Shown: positions 1 to 9,609, counted from the first letter of the stretch. The stretch is 11,141 bases of DNA from Smittium mucronatum (GCA_001953115.1 LSSL01006151.1:1-11141); one strand, 5' to 3'. The notes: generated from the letters alone by a model not told the origin. Translations and numbers: made by a program.

Positions 1-507
1 GGTATTTCACTCTTAGGGGTTAATTTTATTACCTAAATTTTTTTCAATGTCCAATTATTTAATACAGATGATAAAACTTATTAATAACCTATTGGATGAG
101 GTATAATATTTATATACTATTGAAGTAATTGCGAAATTAGATATTTTGAGACTTTGCAAGTAAAAAAATGGAAGATATGCGAAATTTTGGACCTAATAAG
201 GGTTAATAGAGCTTCCACTAGAAATTATTTTATGATGGAAATCGTAAAAGGTATTGATTTCCTGATTTTATTATATTTTGCTTATTGATAAAATAATAAA
301 ACTTTTATACTCCTGTAAGCGATAAAAAAATGCATTGATTCCAGAAAAAAAGTATTCAAGATAAAAAATTTTAATCAAATAATATAACTTTAAACTATTT
401 AAATATTTTTTGTTTTACTTATGGATTAAAAAGTCGCTGTTTATTTTTATTTCCTATATTTACCTTGTATTAATTATAATTTTATAAATATAGATACTCT
501 TTGAAGA
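1..507 (+). repeat. Array monomer 0 (3' part, partial)
   Basis: No gene seen. The window appears to open about 645 bp into a monomer. AGGGGTTAATTTT at 15-27 matches AGGGTTTAATTTT at 6881-6893 with one mismatch, an offset of 6866 or six periods of 1144. The rest is A/T-rich with no other clear landmark. Assignment rests mainly on this anchor and on spacing to the next phase mark. Confidence 0.4.
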
Positions 508-586
508 TAAAATTAAAAGCTATAAAAACAAAATCTAAACAAAATCTAGTGAAAAAATTGTATTTTATTAATAAAAATCTATATAA

Positions 587-610
587 TAACAGTAACAGTA
601 ACAGTAACAA
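587..610 (+). repeat. TAACAG hexanucleotide microsatellite
   Basis: Three perfect TAACAG units followed by TAACAA. It is limited to monomer 1, so it arose after the array formed. Confidence 0.9.
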
Positions 611-872
611 TATCGATATTCTCTTATTTTTGACTATATAGAAATTGTATTTTATAACTGTTATGCTTTGATTTTATTTTTCAATAAAATGAAATAAAAG
701 CCTTATAAATAACAAAGTTTGAGCTGTGTTTTTTGTTTCAAATATTTATTATTTTGATAGGATTTAGTTATATTGTTTAATAATAATAATTAAGCTTGAT
801 TATTTTTTGTTCAATAAATCATTCCAATCTCCCCTTTTTCAATAATTTATTAGTGATATAAGTATTAGTGGA

Positions 873-1045
873 TTTTTTTTTTTTTTTGCATAATTTAAAC
901 CTTTCAAGGTTTAAAGCCGGGGTTTTTTCATTATTTTTTTTAGTATCACTACTGCTTTTTTTCTTTACAATAATTTGATATCGATAACCCAGTTTTTTTT
1001 TCTTCCGTGAAAAATTGGCAGGTATATAATCCTTTTTTTTTTCTT
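873..1045. repeat. Cluster of long T tracts
   Basis: T15 at 873-887 is followed by several T6 to T10 runs near 923, 933, 956, 991 and 1033. On the minus strand these read as AAA codons and create a lysine-rich open frame (819-1061, TTG start) of about 80 codons. I see no ribosome binding site, family motif or conserved neighbour, and I treat the frame as compositional. Confidence 0.7.
894..915. repeat. Perfect 10-bp palindrome hairpin
   Basis: TTTAAACCTT, two bases TC, then AAGGTTTAAA. Read on the plus strand it is followed by GCCGGGG and T6, loosely like an intrinsic terminator, but the GC run between stem and T tract and the lack of any upstream gene argue against that use. Confidence 0.75.
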
Positions 1046-1432
1046 CAAACAAATCTTGCAAGCGAAATATGAGTTTTTACGTGTATAAAAGTTATTTTTT
1101 GGATATATGAAGATATTTTTTTCGAAAAAACTCATCGTCGAGCCAAATTTTAAAAATTAAATGCTCTATACTGTAGCTGAAGTAGAGCTTAGCTCACCAT
1201 ATTCTAAAAATACTACTTAAATAATAAATACCTATTTTCTTATTTAGTTTTAATATTTTTTATTTAAAATATTTTTCTTTCAGCTAATTGTATTTTTTAA
1301 CCATATTTTACTGAAATTAGCAGATAAAAAGTCTCTGAATAGGCTATTATCTCATAAGTTGTACATAAAAATCTTAGGGTATCAGAAAAATTATATCTAG
1401 TAAAGTTTTCGTTATATTATTGTTGAACATTC

Positions 1433-1454
1433 CCATCGAATAGTTTTTTGATGG
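1433..1454. repeat. Hairpin with 8-bp stem
   Basis: CCATCGAA at 1433-1440 pairs with TTTGATGG at 1447-1454 (one G-T wobble) around a six-base loop. No neighbouring gene gives it a role. Confidence 0.55.
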
Positions 1455-1654
1455 ACCAAATTTAAAATAACCTTCGTACTAGTTCACTTTTTTTCCCGTC
1501 TATTTTTCATATTATATAATTTAAAAACTTAAATTTTCAATTTGAATAAAGAAAATTCCCCAGTTTAATCCAGAATATCTTCAATATAACTGGAATTTAT
1601 TTTGCAGATTTTTGAATAAATATCTTTTTCAAGTTTATATTTCTTTTTTCTGGT

Positions 1655-2795
1655 TAATTATTTTATATTTTTTGTATTGTGTAGATAAAATATTGTTCAT
1701 TTTATCCTTTTTAAAAGAAGTTTAGCTCTAGTAACTTGTGAATATGGATCAAATAAAAAAATCCTATTTAAATCATATTATTTGGTCATTTTTTTCATTA
1801 GTTGTACTATTAAAAGTCGAGATATAGTCTTCGTAATTTTCTTTGATCATTAAAGCTGTAGCAATGATACATAATAATTCGATTAAAATGTTAAATGAAG
1901 CAACTAGCACTGTTTATCATCCTTTTATGAGATTAAAAATTAAATACCAATATAGATCTGTAGCTTCAGAAAGATATTTTATCATTTTTGTTGAAGCGTT
2001 AATGGGTTTTATTTTTTCTGGATTAGATTAATGACTCGAGAGATAAACTCCTTGGATATCTTTTGACTTAATTTAATTTTACCTTTTTTTTTGAAGATAT
2101 TTGTTGTTATATTCTTTTAATTAACAATTCTTTTATTCTATTTGTCTCTAATAGAATACATGTATTTAATATATGTGTATAATTTTTCATAGTTTAATAT
2201 AGTTTTTATTATTTATAGATTTAATCATCCCTTTTTATATTAAACAACATTGGTTTCAATGTATTATCATTTCAAAACAGATCAGAGCTCAATATTTTTA
2301 CTTCAGTAATAAAATTTTGCCTCATTTACTGTGTACTGATCCATTCTGAGTCCCCCATGAAAAAAAAAGGGGGGGGGTGGGGTTTCAAACTATATCAATA
2401 AGAAAAAGTACTTTTGAATTTTTGAAATAGGTAGATTTTTTAAATCACAAATCTCAATTATTTTTTATCAACATTATAATTTCAAAATCCAAGAAATTTT
2501 TTTTAATGGAGCCTATATTTTAATTTTTTTTATGAAATAGAGAAAAAAATGGGGTTTTCATATTTATAAATTTATAGTTTATTAAAAAAAATGAGATGAT
2601 AAAACGAGATTTTTTATTATAGAATGATAGTCAGTTAGTAAAAACCCCGATTTTATTTTTATTTTTGTGAATTTTTACCAATTAAAATATAAATTATAGA
2701 TCCAAAAAACATATACAGTAATCATTTTATAAAATAATATAATGATTTTTTACTGAAAAATAAAACTTTTATTTGTAAAAAATTCGCTTTATTGA
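1655..2795 (+). repeat. Array monomer 2 (moderately supported)
   Basis: The block at 1652-1680 resembles the monomer-7 start at 7342 (offset about five periods of 1138). AACAGA at 2276 lies 621 bp into the monomer. The same motif is 628 bp into monomer 6 (6849), with similar flanks before it. It contains the A9G9 purine block at 2360-2382. A 62-codon open frame lies at 1843-2031 but has no sign of being a gene. Most of the monomer is too diverged to align by eye. Confidence 0.5.
2360..2382 (+). repeat. A9G9 polypurine block
   Basis: Nine A (2360-2368) run directly into nine G (2369-2377), then T and four G. It is preceded by TCCCCC at 2351-2356, which could pair with the G run. It is the strongest departure from the AT-rich background in the window. 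Such homopolymer lengths are prone to sequencing error. Confidence 0.85.
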
Positions 2796-3921
2796 TAAAT
2801 TTAAGCTTTTTAAATATCAAAATATTTCTGAAAAAAATATAATCTATCATAATAAATCTTTTTTATCGAAAAAAGTGGCATTTGGAGTTAAAAAAATTAA
2901 AATTTATCAAATAAATGGAATTTAAATTTTGAAGTGAAAAAAAATCAACCAAAATTTCTTGCATTATTTAGCCACAGTAAAGATTTTTATTTCTTTCTGA
3001 TATATATTTTTAAAAAAACAGATTTCGATGAAATAACTTCACCATTCACGATTCTCACCCATTTTCTCATTTTATTATTTATTATCCAATCACATTTTCT
3101 GTTTTACTCTTACTTTTTCCCATTGGTTTTTTTCCCTTGCGACTTTTCTCATGCTCTTTCTATATCCTCTTTCTCTTTGATTTTTTATCCTTTCTTCTGC
3201 TCTCCACTCGCTTTCATAAAATTTAAATTATCTTAAAAACAGATAATATTGTGTAAAAATCTTATTTTCAGAATCCTTAAATCGATCGGTTAGTATTAAT
3301 TAGGTGAATATTGACCAATTTTACATAATAAGTATATAAAGATTGATTCAATTCATTTATTTTTTTTGAAATTTATTTGAATTAGATCTCGAGACTAGGA
3401 ACGCAAAATTTTTGGCAAATTTTATACAAGAATTTTTTTACTTTTAATATAATATATTTATATAAGCTATACTATTTTTTAAAATATTATAAATATATCG
3501 TTTATAAAAAAGAGTGATTAAGACTTAGTGATATTTCATTTCTTATATGAAACTTCTGAATTAAAGAAAAATAAAGCTGATGGGTCATACTTTTAGATTT
3601 GGCAGTTTGTTTTACGTAAATTATAACCTTGGTATAATGAATTTAAAATCTCATTTGATACGAAAAATATTACAGGCAGTATCAGTAAAGCTAAATTCTT
3701 TTAATTATTTTCTATAATTAATTTATTTAGAAAAACATCAATAAGATTAAGATTTTTTAATTATATTGGTTTTTCATCATTTGGCTGTTCTAATTTTAAA
3801 AAATACCTTTTTTATCTTTTAAAATTAAAGATTTCCGATGTTTTAAATGTTTATATATTTAAATTACGAGAATATTGATAATTTATAGGATTTTTTTTTT
3901 GATGTATTCTGATCTTTAAAC
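2796..3921 (+). repeat. Array monomer 3
   Basis: Three anchors tie this copy to later ones. TTTAAATAT at 2809-2817 matches 7359-7367 (offset 4550, four periods of 1137.5). GAAAAAAAATCAAC at 2936-2949, followed by an A/T block with AAATTT, is identical to 6367-6380 (three periods). CTAG at 3395, with a following AATTTTTG block, lies 599 bp into the monomer, the same phase as CTAG at 6820 in monomer 6. Bases 3037-3217 are a pyrimidine-rich stretch that I cannot match in other copies. Confidence 0.65.
3037..3217 (+). other. Polypyrimidine (C+T) tract
   Basis: Counting 3061-3210 gives 29 purines in 150 bases, or 81% pyrimidine. C reaches 16 of 60 at 3121-3180, well above the surroundings. Because plus-strand stop codons need purines, the tract keeps a 100-codon frame open (2934-3236, GTG start), which would encode a Phe-, Leu- and Ser-rich hydrophobic peptide. 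No ribosome binding site, known family or conservation in other monomers supports a gene. Other monomers do not show this bias at the same phase. Confidence 0.7.
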
Positions 3922-5072
3922 TAAATATTTTTCTGTTATGAATTCTCTTAAATGGTGAAACTTGATATTTGAAAATTTGGAAAAAATATATGATAGTAGA
4001 TATCCTCATGAAATTATAAAAATATCATCATTTCAAATCTTACAGTGTACTAGAACCGCTCCAAATAGGATTAATAAATTTCTTTGATCATTCTTTCAGA
4101 AGATATTTTTTTTGTTTAAAAAATCAATCCGATTAAGATTGGATCCTTTTATTGGAAAATTAACAGGGGTATAATTATCCATCTAGATATTCCCAAGTCA
4201 GATATTATCAACGAGAATTGGTTAAAATTTGAGTTAGTTACCTTTTGAGCCTTTAGAGGATATTTCTTGTATAAATTAACTCTGTTCAAAAATATTTTAA
4301 AATTAGTACCGAGAAGTATTGTGTTTGGCACATCATAATCAACCTTCAACATGGAAGGTGGGAATAATCCTGTTTTACGAAAAAAAATTTAAGCTTACCC
4401 GAAAAAAAACTTTAGAATCCCTAAATTCCGATGCTAATATTTAGCATTCTTATAAAAAAATATCTATACCAGGAGCTTCCTACTGATAATTGAAAAAAAT
4501 CAATTTTTTTTAGTATTTTTTTTACCAATAAAAGGAGCTTTTTTCTCAGCATTCTTCAATTAATTAGGTCATAACTTTTATATAGCTTTTTTTTGGTTCA
4601 AAAATTATATTTGTTTCAAAAAAATAGCCTAACAGGCCTCATTATTATCAAAAAAGAAATATTAAGTAAAATCGTTTATTTAAATGATATTTGGGCCTTT
4701 TTCACTGCTAATTTCCATTATTTATAGGCAATGATTTAATAACTCGAATAAATCGTCAAACTCGTTCAAATAAAGGTTATTTGATTTCTTTAGAAAATCG
4801 CTGGAAAGTTGATAAAAATAAGTAAATATCTCATTTTTTCAATATCTAACGTTGTTTCTACTTCATAAATTTATTTTAATATTTTCTCAATAAATTGAGC
4901 TCTAGAAATCATTCTTTGAAAATTTTAATTTGAAATATAATATATCATTTAATGTACAAAAAAATTATCAAGTTCACTATATTTAACGATATTAATATAT
5001 TTATATATATAAAGGAATTCAAATTATTTAAAGAGGTTTTTTTTTTTTTCAATATATACATCAAAGCAAAAC
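3922..5072 (+). repeat. Array monomer 4
   Basis: The start is set by CTAAATA at 3921-3927, matching 8484-8490 (offset 4563, four periods of 1141). A T10 run at 3891-3900 just before it matches the T tracts before monomers 5 and 6. CGCTCCAAATA at 4057 lines up with GTGCTC at 7476 (three periods). AGCATTC near 4549 and GGTTCAAA near 4593 match the AGCRTCTAG and GGTCAA landmarks. The segment 4040-4380 is slightly richer in G+C. It holds a 67-codon minus-strand open frame (4149-4352) that I do not recognise and a small hairpin at 4342-4359. Near 4740-4824 a short plus-strand open stretch ends in a stop and matches no family I know. Confidence 0.65.
4342..4359. repeat. Small hairpin
   Basis: ACCTTC and GAAGGT flank a six-base loop. 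It is a perfect 6-bp stem in the slightly G+C-richer part of monomer 4. No role can be assigned. Confidence 0.5.
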
Positions 5073-5834
5073 TAATTGTTAAAATATTTTCATAATTGTA
5101 TTATAAATCAAAATATATCGTTAAAAAAACGTGTATACATGTTAATTTATGATAAAAATAAATTTGATAAATTACCAATTAAGCAAAGATGTTTATCGGG
5201 TGAAAAAAACTTTAATTTAGATATTTTAATCTTTTTTTTTATAAATCTGATATATCTCCAAACATTTTATATCATTTAAAATAACTTGAATCTATCAGCA
5301 TTACACTACTTTCTCAAAAAATGATTAATATTCCAGTTAAAATAAATTTCATCCACTGATTACTGATCTGCGTATTTTAAATCATAACTTAAATTTTAAA
5401 TTAATATTGGTCTTTGAATGTTAAACTCTAATAAAAATAAACCAAATCTGATTATTACGCTGGGTTTATAATAAGCTAGAATTATTGAAAATTTTATTTA
5501 GCTTTCTTCAATCAATAACTTTTAAAAGGTTAGATTTATATGTATATTTTGTAAATTTTTTTGTTTCCTACGTAAATTTATCCTTAATTAGCGATTTTTA
5601 TCTCTTATAGGATTTGTTTCGATTTAATTGAGTTTAAAATTTCTTGATTTATTAACTCCATAAAATAAAAATTTAGCGAATGGAAATATCGATAAATCAC
5701 CCTAAGTTTAAACTTTATCCGATTATAAATGGATAATATTTATAAACGTGAGTATAATTTACTTCTGGTCAATTTTAATTTTATATAAAACTATAAATTC
5801 AAATAAAATCATACAACTTTAAGATTATATTTGA

Positions 5835-5949
5835 ACAGAAATAAATCTGTAATGTGCTTTAGATACTATTATACACGCAGTTTACACAATTAAAATGTTT
5901 AATCTTTTAAAAAAGATAATAAAAATGGTAGCAGTATACAGATTTATTT
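5835..5949. repeat. Hairpin plus 12-bp inverted repeat
   Basis: ACAGA and TCTGT at 5835-5850 form a short hairpin. AAATAAATCTGT at 5839-5850 is the exact reverse complement of ACAGATTTATTT at 5938-5949, 87 bp away. A short inverted match of this kind is not rare in A/T-rich DNA. Confidence 0.5.
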
Positions 5950-6025
5950 TGTATTTCAAGAACTTATGCAAAATTCACCTATGTTAATACTAATAATTTA
6001 TTAATAAAAAAATTATCACAATAAA

Positions 6026-6053
6026 TTGAGAAATGGGGCTGATCATCTCTCAA
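6026..6053. repeat. Hairpin with 10-bp stem, one mismatch
   Basis: TTGAGAAATG at 6026-6035 pairs with CATCTCTCAA at 6044-6053 around GGGCTGAT. It is followed by ATTATTTT. The stem is more G+C-rich than its surroundings. No gene lies upstream to make it a terminator. Confidence 0.6.
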
Positions 6054-6066
6054 ATTATTTTAAATC

Positions 6067-6094
6067 TAAAATAAAATAAAATAAAATAAATAAA
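6067..6094 (+). repeat. TAAAA pentanucleotide microsatellite
   Basis: Four perfect TAAAA units followed by two TAAA units. Confidence 0.9.
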
Positions 6095-6220
6095 TATAAT
6101 TCGATTTCGGTCAAGCTATGATATATATTGATACATATAAATATGAATATCTATCTTCAGCTATCGTGTGATTGATTTTTTTTTTTATAAATTTGATAAC
6201 TAATAAAGTAAATATATGGC

Positions 6221-7344
6221 TAAACGTTACATATTTTAAATACAATATCTATGATTTAAAGACATATATATATATTTTGGAATATTTTTAAAAAAATAAA
6301 TTTTTATTTCTAGCCCGATAAAAGAATTAGAGTACCCAAATTATAATAATATAAAAATAAATTAAGGAAAAAAAATCAACGAAATTTTTTTAATATTTAA
6401 AAAAATATGCTTTAAAAAACATTATCTTTTTGTAATAATAAATAAAAAGGATATTTTCTTGATAAGCCCTTAATTTTATTTTTAAAATGTGGCATTTTTC
6501 TATTCATACAAGTTTTTTTAGAGGTAAAATAAATCAGTCTTCTAATGAAAATAAAAAAAAGTGCAGTAATATAATTTATCTACCACGTAAAGCAAAATAT
6601 TATGATTAGGCATAAAACTTTTTTTTACCAAAAAAAGTATTTATTTGGTTATATCGAACGAAAATTGGATCAAAGCTTTTTAATAAAACGCAATTATTTT
6701 TATGTGAATTAATTTTATTGGAAAAAATATTATATATAATAACTTATACGGTTAATTATATTTTTGATATAACTTAAACATTAAATTTATATAGCGAAAT
6801 GTGTTTCAAAAATTAGCGTCTAGTCCTAATGATGAATTTTTGCATCATAACAGAAATAAATAAAGTCATCCTTTTAAATAAGGGTTTAATTTTTTTTGGT
6901 CAAATACAAAAAAAAAATCATGGCTATAAATTCAAATGGAATATTATGGATTTAAGATGGCGTTTTTAACAAAAATAAATCATAAATTAGCTCTATATGC
7001 TGTATCATATTAATTTATTTTAATTTTCTTGATTTCTATTTCAAAAAAGTCAATTTACACGGTATTAAGAATTAATTTGTTTTAAATACCAGTTCAGTGA
7101 ACATGTCATTCAAATTTTAATTTTAATATTGCGTTAATAGAAAATAATAATAATAAATGATGGAATAGAGCTTAATAACTTTGAAATTATTATAAATTCA
7201 AAATTATAAAAACATTATAAATAGAAATAAATTCTGTTTTGCTTGAAAAATAGATATACTCTATTAGCCTGAATATTGTTATCCGCTTACCGGCTTATTC
7301 TTTTTTTGTTTTAAATATGGTAAATAGTTAGAAAAATATATAGT
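6221..7344 (+). repeat. Array monomer 6
   Basis: The first 22 bases align with 7345-7366 with only three differences, all C/T. AAGGAAA and AAATTTTTTT at 6364 and 6382 match 7504 and 7521 (offsets 1140 and 1139). From 6783 to 6861 a run of about 80 bp aligns with 7928-8006. It includes AAATTTAT, TTTCA, AGCRTCTAG and the identical 13-mer AACAGAAATAAAT, all at offset 1144-1145. I estimate about 70% identity by eye across the aligned part. No coding potential is seen. Confidence 0.82.
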
Positions 7345-8484
7345 TAAATGTTATATACTTTAAATATGAAATATTTAAACTATAATTATACATATTTTAT
7401 TTATTTATTTATTTTTGAATTCCTGTTTCTTCAATTTACATTATTTTACATTTATAGATCGATTAGAAAAATATCGTGCTCATATATAATAAAAAATTTG
7501 ATAAAGGAAAAAATAAAACTAAATTTTTTTGATTTTTGCAAAATCCCACTCTATAAAAATTTTTTCAGTGTTTAATATATTTAAAATAGGTATTTTTGAA
7601 ATTTAGAATAAATAATTTACCAGAAAACACAATATCGTTAGCTATAGCAAATTGATATTTGTTAAAAATAAAAATAAAGATGAAATATAAAAAAAACAAC
7701 AAACAAAATTTTTATAATAAAACTATCACAGAAACCACAATATTAAAAACAGAAATATTATATTTCCATTTATAAAAAGTGTCATTTGGGTTACATTATG
7801 AAATACTTTAATAATCGCTAAATAAAATAATATGGATTTTTTTCTTTAATTTTAATGTAAAAGGCAGTTATAAATAATAATGTTACGCAGTTATCTCAGG
7901 AATTTTTAATTATATATCACAGATAATAAATTTATTTATTAAAAATATTTCAGAACCAAGCATCTAGTTTTATATTATTAATTTTTATCTTTTAACAGAA
8001 ATAAATTAAATCTCACTTTATAAGAATTAGGCGCAAATGTTTGGATATAATGAGAATTTAGTAATTTATTGATGTTTATATTAGTTGATTATTCATTCAA
8101 TAAAGTTAATAACATTCAATAGATTTCTCATTTAACCAAAGCTGATCAAATACACGCAGGAACCGATTTCGCCTGTTAAGGATAAAATCTAAGTAGAGAC
8201 CAAATTACCGTCAATATATATGATTGAAAATATATTCTAAAAAAGTTTATCTTTTAAAAAATATTCAAAATATATTTATTTTTTTCATGTAGATTTTTCA
8301 CCCAATTAATATTTTTATAAACCTAGATAATTTTAGAGATAATATTAAAAAAATCGTGGAAAATCAAAAAATAGAAGTTGAAATGATAGTTATAAAAAAA
8401 ACCAATTTTCTCAAAATTCATGGTAAAAACATGCTTTGTGAAAAAATATTTGTAATAATTCAGCCATTTAGAAAAAGTTATGAC
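7345..8484 (+). repeat. Array monomer 7
   Basis: Aligned to monomer 6 at its start, at GTGCTC (7476, against GTACCC at 6332), and across 7928-8006. Aligned to monomer 8 near its end by TTGAAA followed by an ATA block (7244 against 8378, offset 1134) and by TTAGAAAAA (7328 against 8468, offset 1140). It holds an (ATTT)4 run at 7399-7414. A 75-codon plus-strand open frame at 7348-7575 starts on the repeat phase mark and is not kept open in other copies, so it is not called as a gene. Confidence 0.8.
7399..7414 (+). repeat. ATTT tetranucleotide microsatellite
   Basis: Four ATTT units, extended by further T. Its absence from the same phase of other monomers marks it as a local expansion. Confidence 0.85.
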
Positions 8485-8884
8485 TAAATAGGGATATTTT
8501 TTTAAAACAATGATGATTATGAGTTAGATTGAATGGAGTTTATTTAACATCATTTTTACCCTAAAAAAATTCTATTATATGGTTAAATTTTAAAATTTAA
8601 AATGAAAAATACGATAAGATAAATTATAATTTAAAAATAAACAGCTTCATATTTTCTAATTTATCAGATATTAATTTTTATAATTTTAAAATATGAATAA
8701 AAATTATATATTTATACACCAAACTTTAAAACAGAAATTTGAAAGTGTTCATTTAATTTAGCAAATTATATACTTAAATATTTTTTTTTCGTTTTAAAAT
8801 TGAACTAAGCAATACTAATTTTAAAAAACCAAGGGTGTAGTTATTAAAATATAACAAGAAATAAATTATAGTTTCGATTTTTTT

Positions 8885-8902
8885 ATTTTTATTTTTATTT
8901 TT
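8885..8902 (+). repeat. ATTTTT hexanucleotide microsatellite
   Basis: Three perfect ATTTTT units preceded by T7 at 8878-8884. Confidence 0.85.
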
Positions 8903-9493
8903 CCGAAATTGATACGAAATAATTAAATTTTTTCATAAAAAAATTATAAAACAATAGATTAAGTTTTTTAGATAAAAAAGTATATAAAAGGTAAATATTT
9001 CATATTTTCAGAAATATGAAAATTAATAGTAAGCTAGATGCTGAAATTAAAACTCAAATATCGATATTTTGATATTAAAATTGAAAAAAAATACACAAAT
9101 TTGTTTTTTAGAAAATTTGATAGACCTAATCTCTTTTTTTATAAATTTAATGATAAATTTATGTAAATTATTTGTCCTTGAAGTGTTGGGATTTATCTAA
9201 TAAATGAAAATGTCACAATTTTATTTTCAAATTAGCCATATTTAAGCTTATAACTCCTCTTTACGCATTTCAAAAACACTCTTAAATAAAGATGATTAAA
9301 ATCAAAACCATATCCATCATATTAATTATATCCCTAAAAAAAAAATAAGCTTAAAATAAGAGAAAAGAAATTTCCTACGAATATTTAGTTCAAATGTGAA
9401 CAAGAAATATTTTTCCCGATACATTGGAGCTCATTATTTCTTAGTTTTATTTAATATATTTAATTTGCCTAATATACACACATATATAGCCAT

Positions 9494-9508
9494 AGAGAGA
9501 GAGAGAGA
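9494..9508 (+). repeat. AG dinucleotide microsatellite
   Basis: (AG)7A, preceded by a short CA/TA run at about 9476-9489. No matching run is seen in the mirror position of the right palindrome arm. Confidence 0.9.
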
Positions 9509-9609
9509 TCGCTTTAAAAGCTACTTTGTACATTTTTGCGTAACAAATACGTAACTACAATAATAACATTTTATTAATACTTATCTATTTATTAAGATTT
9601 AAAAATAAC

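Larger units (their letters stand above)
508..1654 (+). repeat. Array monomer 1 (weakly supported)
   Basis: The start is set by GATAAAATTAAAAGCTATAA at 506, similar to GATAAATTTAAGCTTTTTAA at 2794 (offset 2288, two periods of 1144). Few other landmarks are visible. It carries features not seen in other monomers: a TAACAG microsatellite, a cluster of T tracts at 870-1045 and two hairpins. No gene is supported. A lysine-rich open frame on the minus strand at 819-1061 is treated as an effect of the T tracts. Confidence 0.4.
5073..6220 (+). repeat. Array monomer 5
   Basis: The start TAATTGTTA at 5073 aligns with TAAACGTTA at 6221, and the preceding long T tract (5037-5049) aligns with the one at about 6176-6186. 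TTAGCG at 5673 matches 6813 (offset 1140). The block 5767-5847 keeps four landmarks in order with monomer 6: GGTCAA, CTATAAATTCAAAT, TTTAAGAT and AACARAAATAAATC, at offsets of 1131, 1133, 1133 and 1134. TACACGCAG at 5872-5880 recurs at 8151-8159, two periods later. This is one of the clearest copies. Confidence 0.8.
5834..8866 (+). repeat. AACAGAAATAAAT motif copies
   Basis: The 13-mer AACAGAAATAAAT occurs exactly at 5834-5846, 6849-6861 and 7994-8006. Single-difference forms are at 6968-6980 (AACAAAAATAAAT), 7220-7232 (AATAGAAATAAAT) and 8853-8866 (one extra A). All are on the plus strand. Some are array counterparts of one another (6849 with 7994; 5834 with 6968). The pair 6849 and 6968 lies within one monomer 119 bp apart, which suggests an internal subrepeat. 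The reverse complement was not noticed in the window. Confidence 0.6.
8485..9609 (+). repeat. Array monomer 8
   Basis: AAATTATAAT at 8621-8630 matches 6338-6347 (offset 2283, two periods of 1141.5). CCTAAT at 9125 matches 6825 (2300). TTTAAG at 9241 matches 6951 (2290). The copy carries an (ATTTTT)3 run at 8885-8902 and an (AG)7 run at 9494-9508 that I do not see in other copies. No gene is seen. Confidence 0.68.

Noticed and set aside
1843..2031. 62-codon plus-strand open frame with mixed residue composition
   Set aside because: No known motif, and length is within chance for a window of this size. The array context argues against a gene. I could not link it to any family.
2934..3236. 100-codon plus-strand open frame with GTG start, hydrophobic and Phe-rich
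   Set aside because: It coincides with the pyrimidine tract that removes stop codons. There is no ribosome binding site, no recognisable family, and the frame is not conserved in other monomers.
3738..4136. Direct repeat TCAATNNGATTAAGATT at 3738 and 4122
   Set aside because: The spacing of about 384 bp does not fit the array period and the flanks do not align. Probably chance in A/T-rich DNA.
4149..4352. 67-codon minus-strand open frame, at first suggestive of a signal-peptidase-like start
   Set aside because: The residues do not follow the signal peptidase motif in any frame, and the segment aligns in phase with other non-coding monomers.
4740..4824. Short plus-strand stretch ending in a stop that resembled the tail of a basic protein
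   Set aside because: Fewer than 40 codons, no in-frame start after the preceding stop, and no match to any ribosomal or other family I tried to recall.
5076..5279. 67-codon plus-strand open frame
   Set aside because: It overlaps the monomer-5 phase mark. The matching frame is broken in monomers 4, 6 and 7.
7271..7310. Possible terminator: G+C-richer patch followed by a T tract
   Set aside because: Only a 3-bp stem (CCG/CGG) can form, and the T tract is the one found at this phase in neighbouring monomers.
7348..7575. 75-codon plus-strand open frame, Tyr-, Phe- and Ile-rich
   Set aside because: It begins on the repeat start block and runs through an ATTT microsatellite. The residues reflect A/T composition, and the frame is not open in monomer 6.
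8140..8215. G+C-richer patch that might be a tRNA or gene remnant
   Set aside because: No cloverleaf, T-loop or stable reading frame. Its TACACGCAG element is explained as an array landmark shared with 5872.
8575..8610. Alternative start for monomer 8 at the GTTAAATTTTAAAA block
   Set aside because: It needs a 100-bp insertion and a compensating deletion, whereas the mark at 8485 fits the period and is backed by TTAGAAAAA at 8468.
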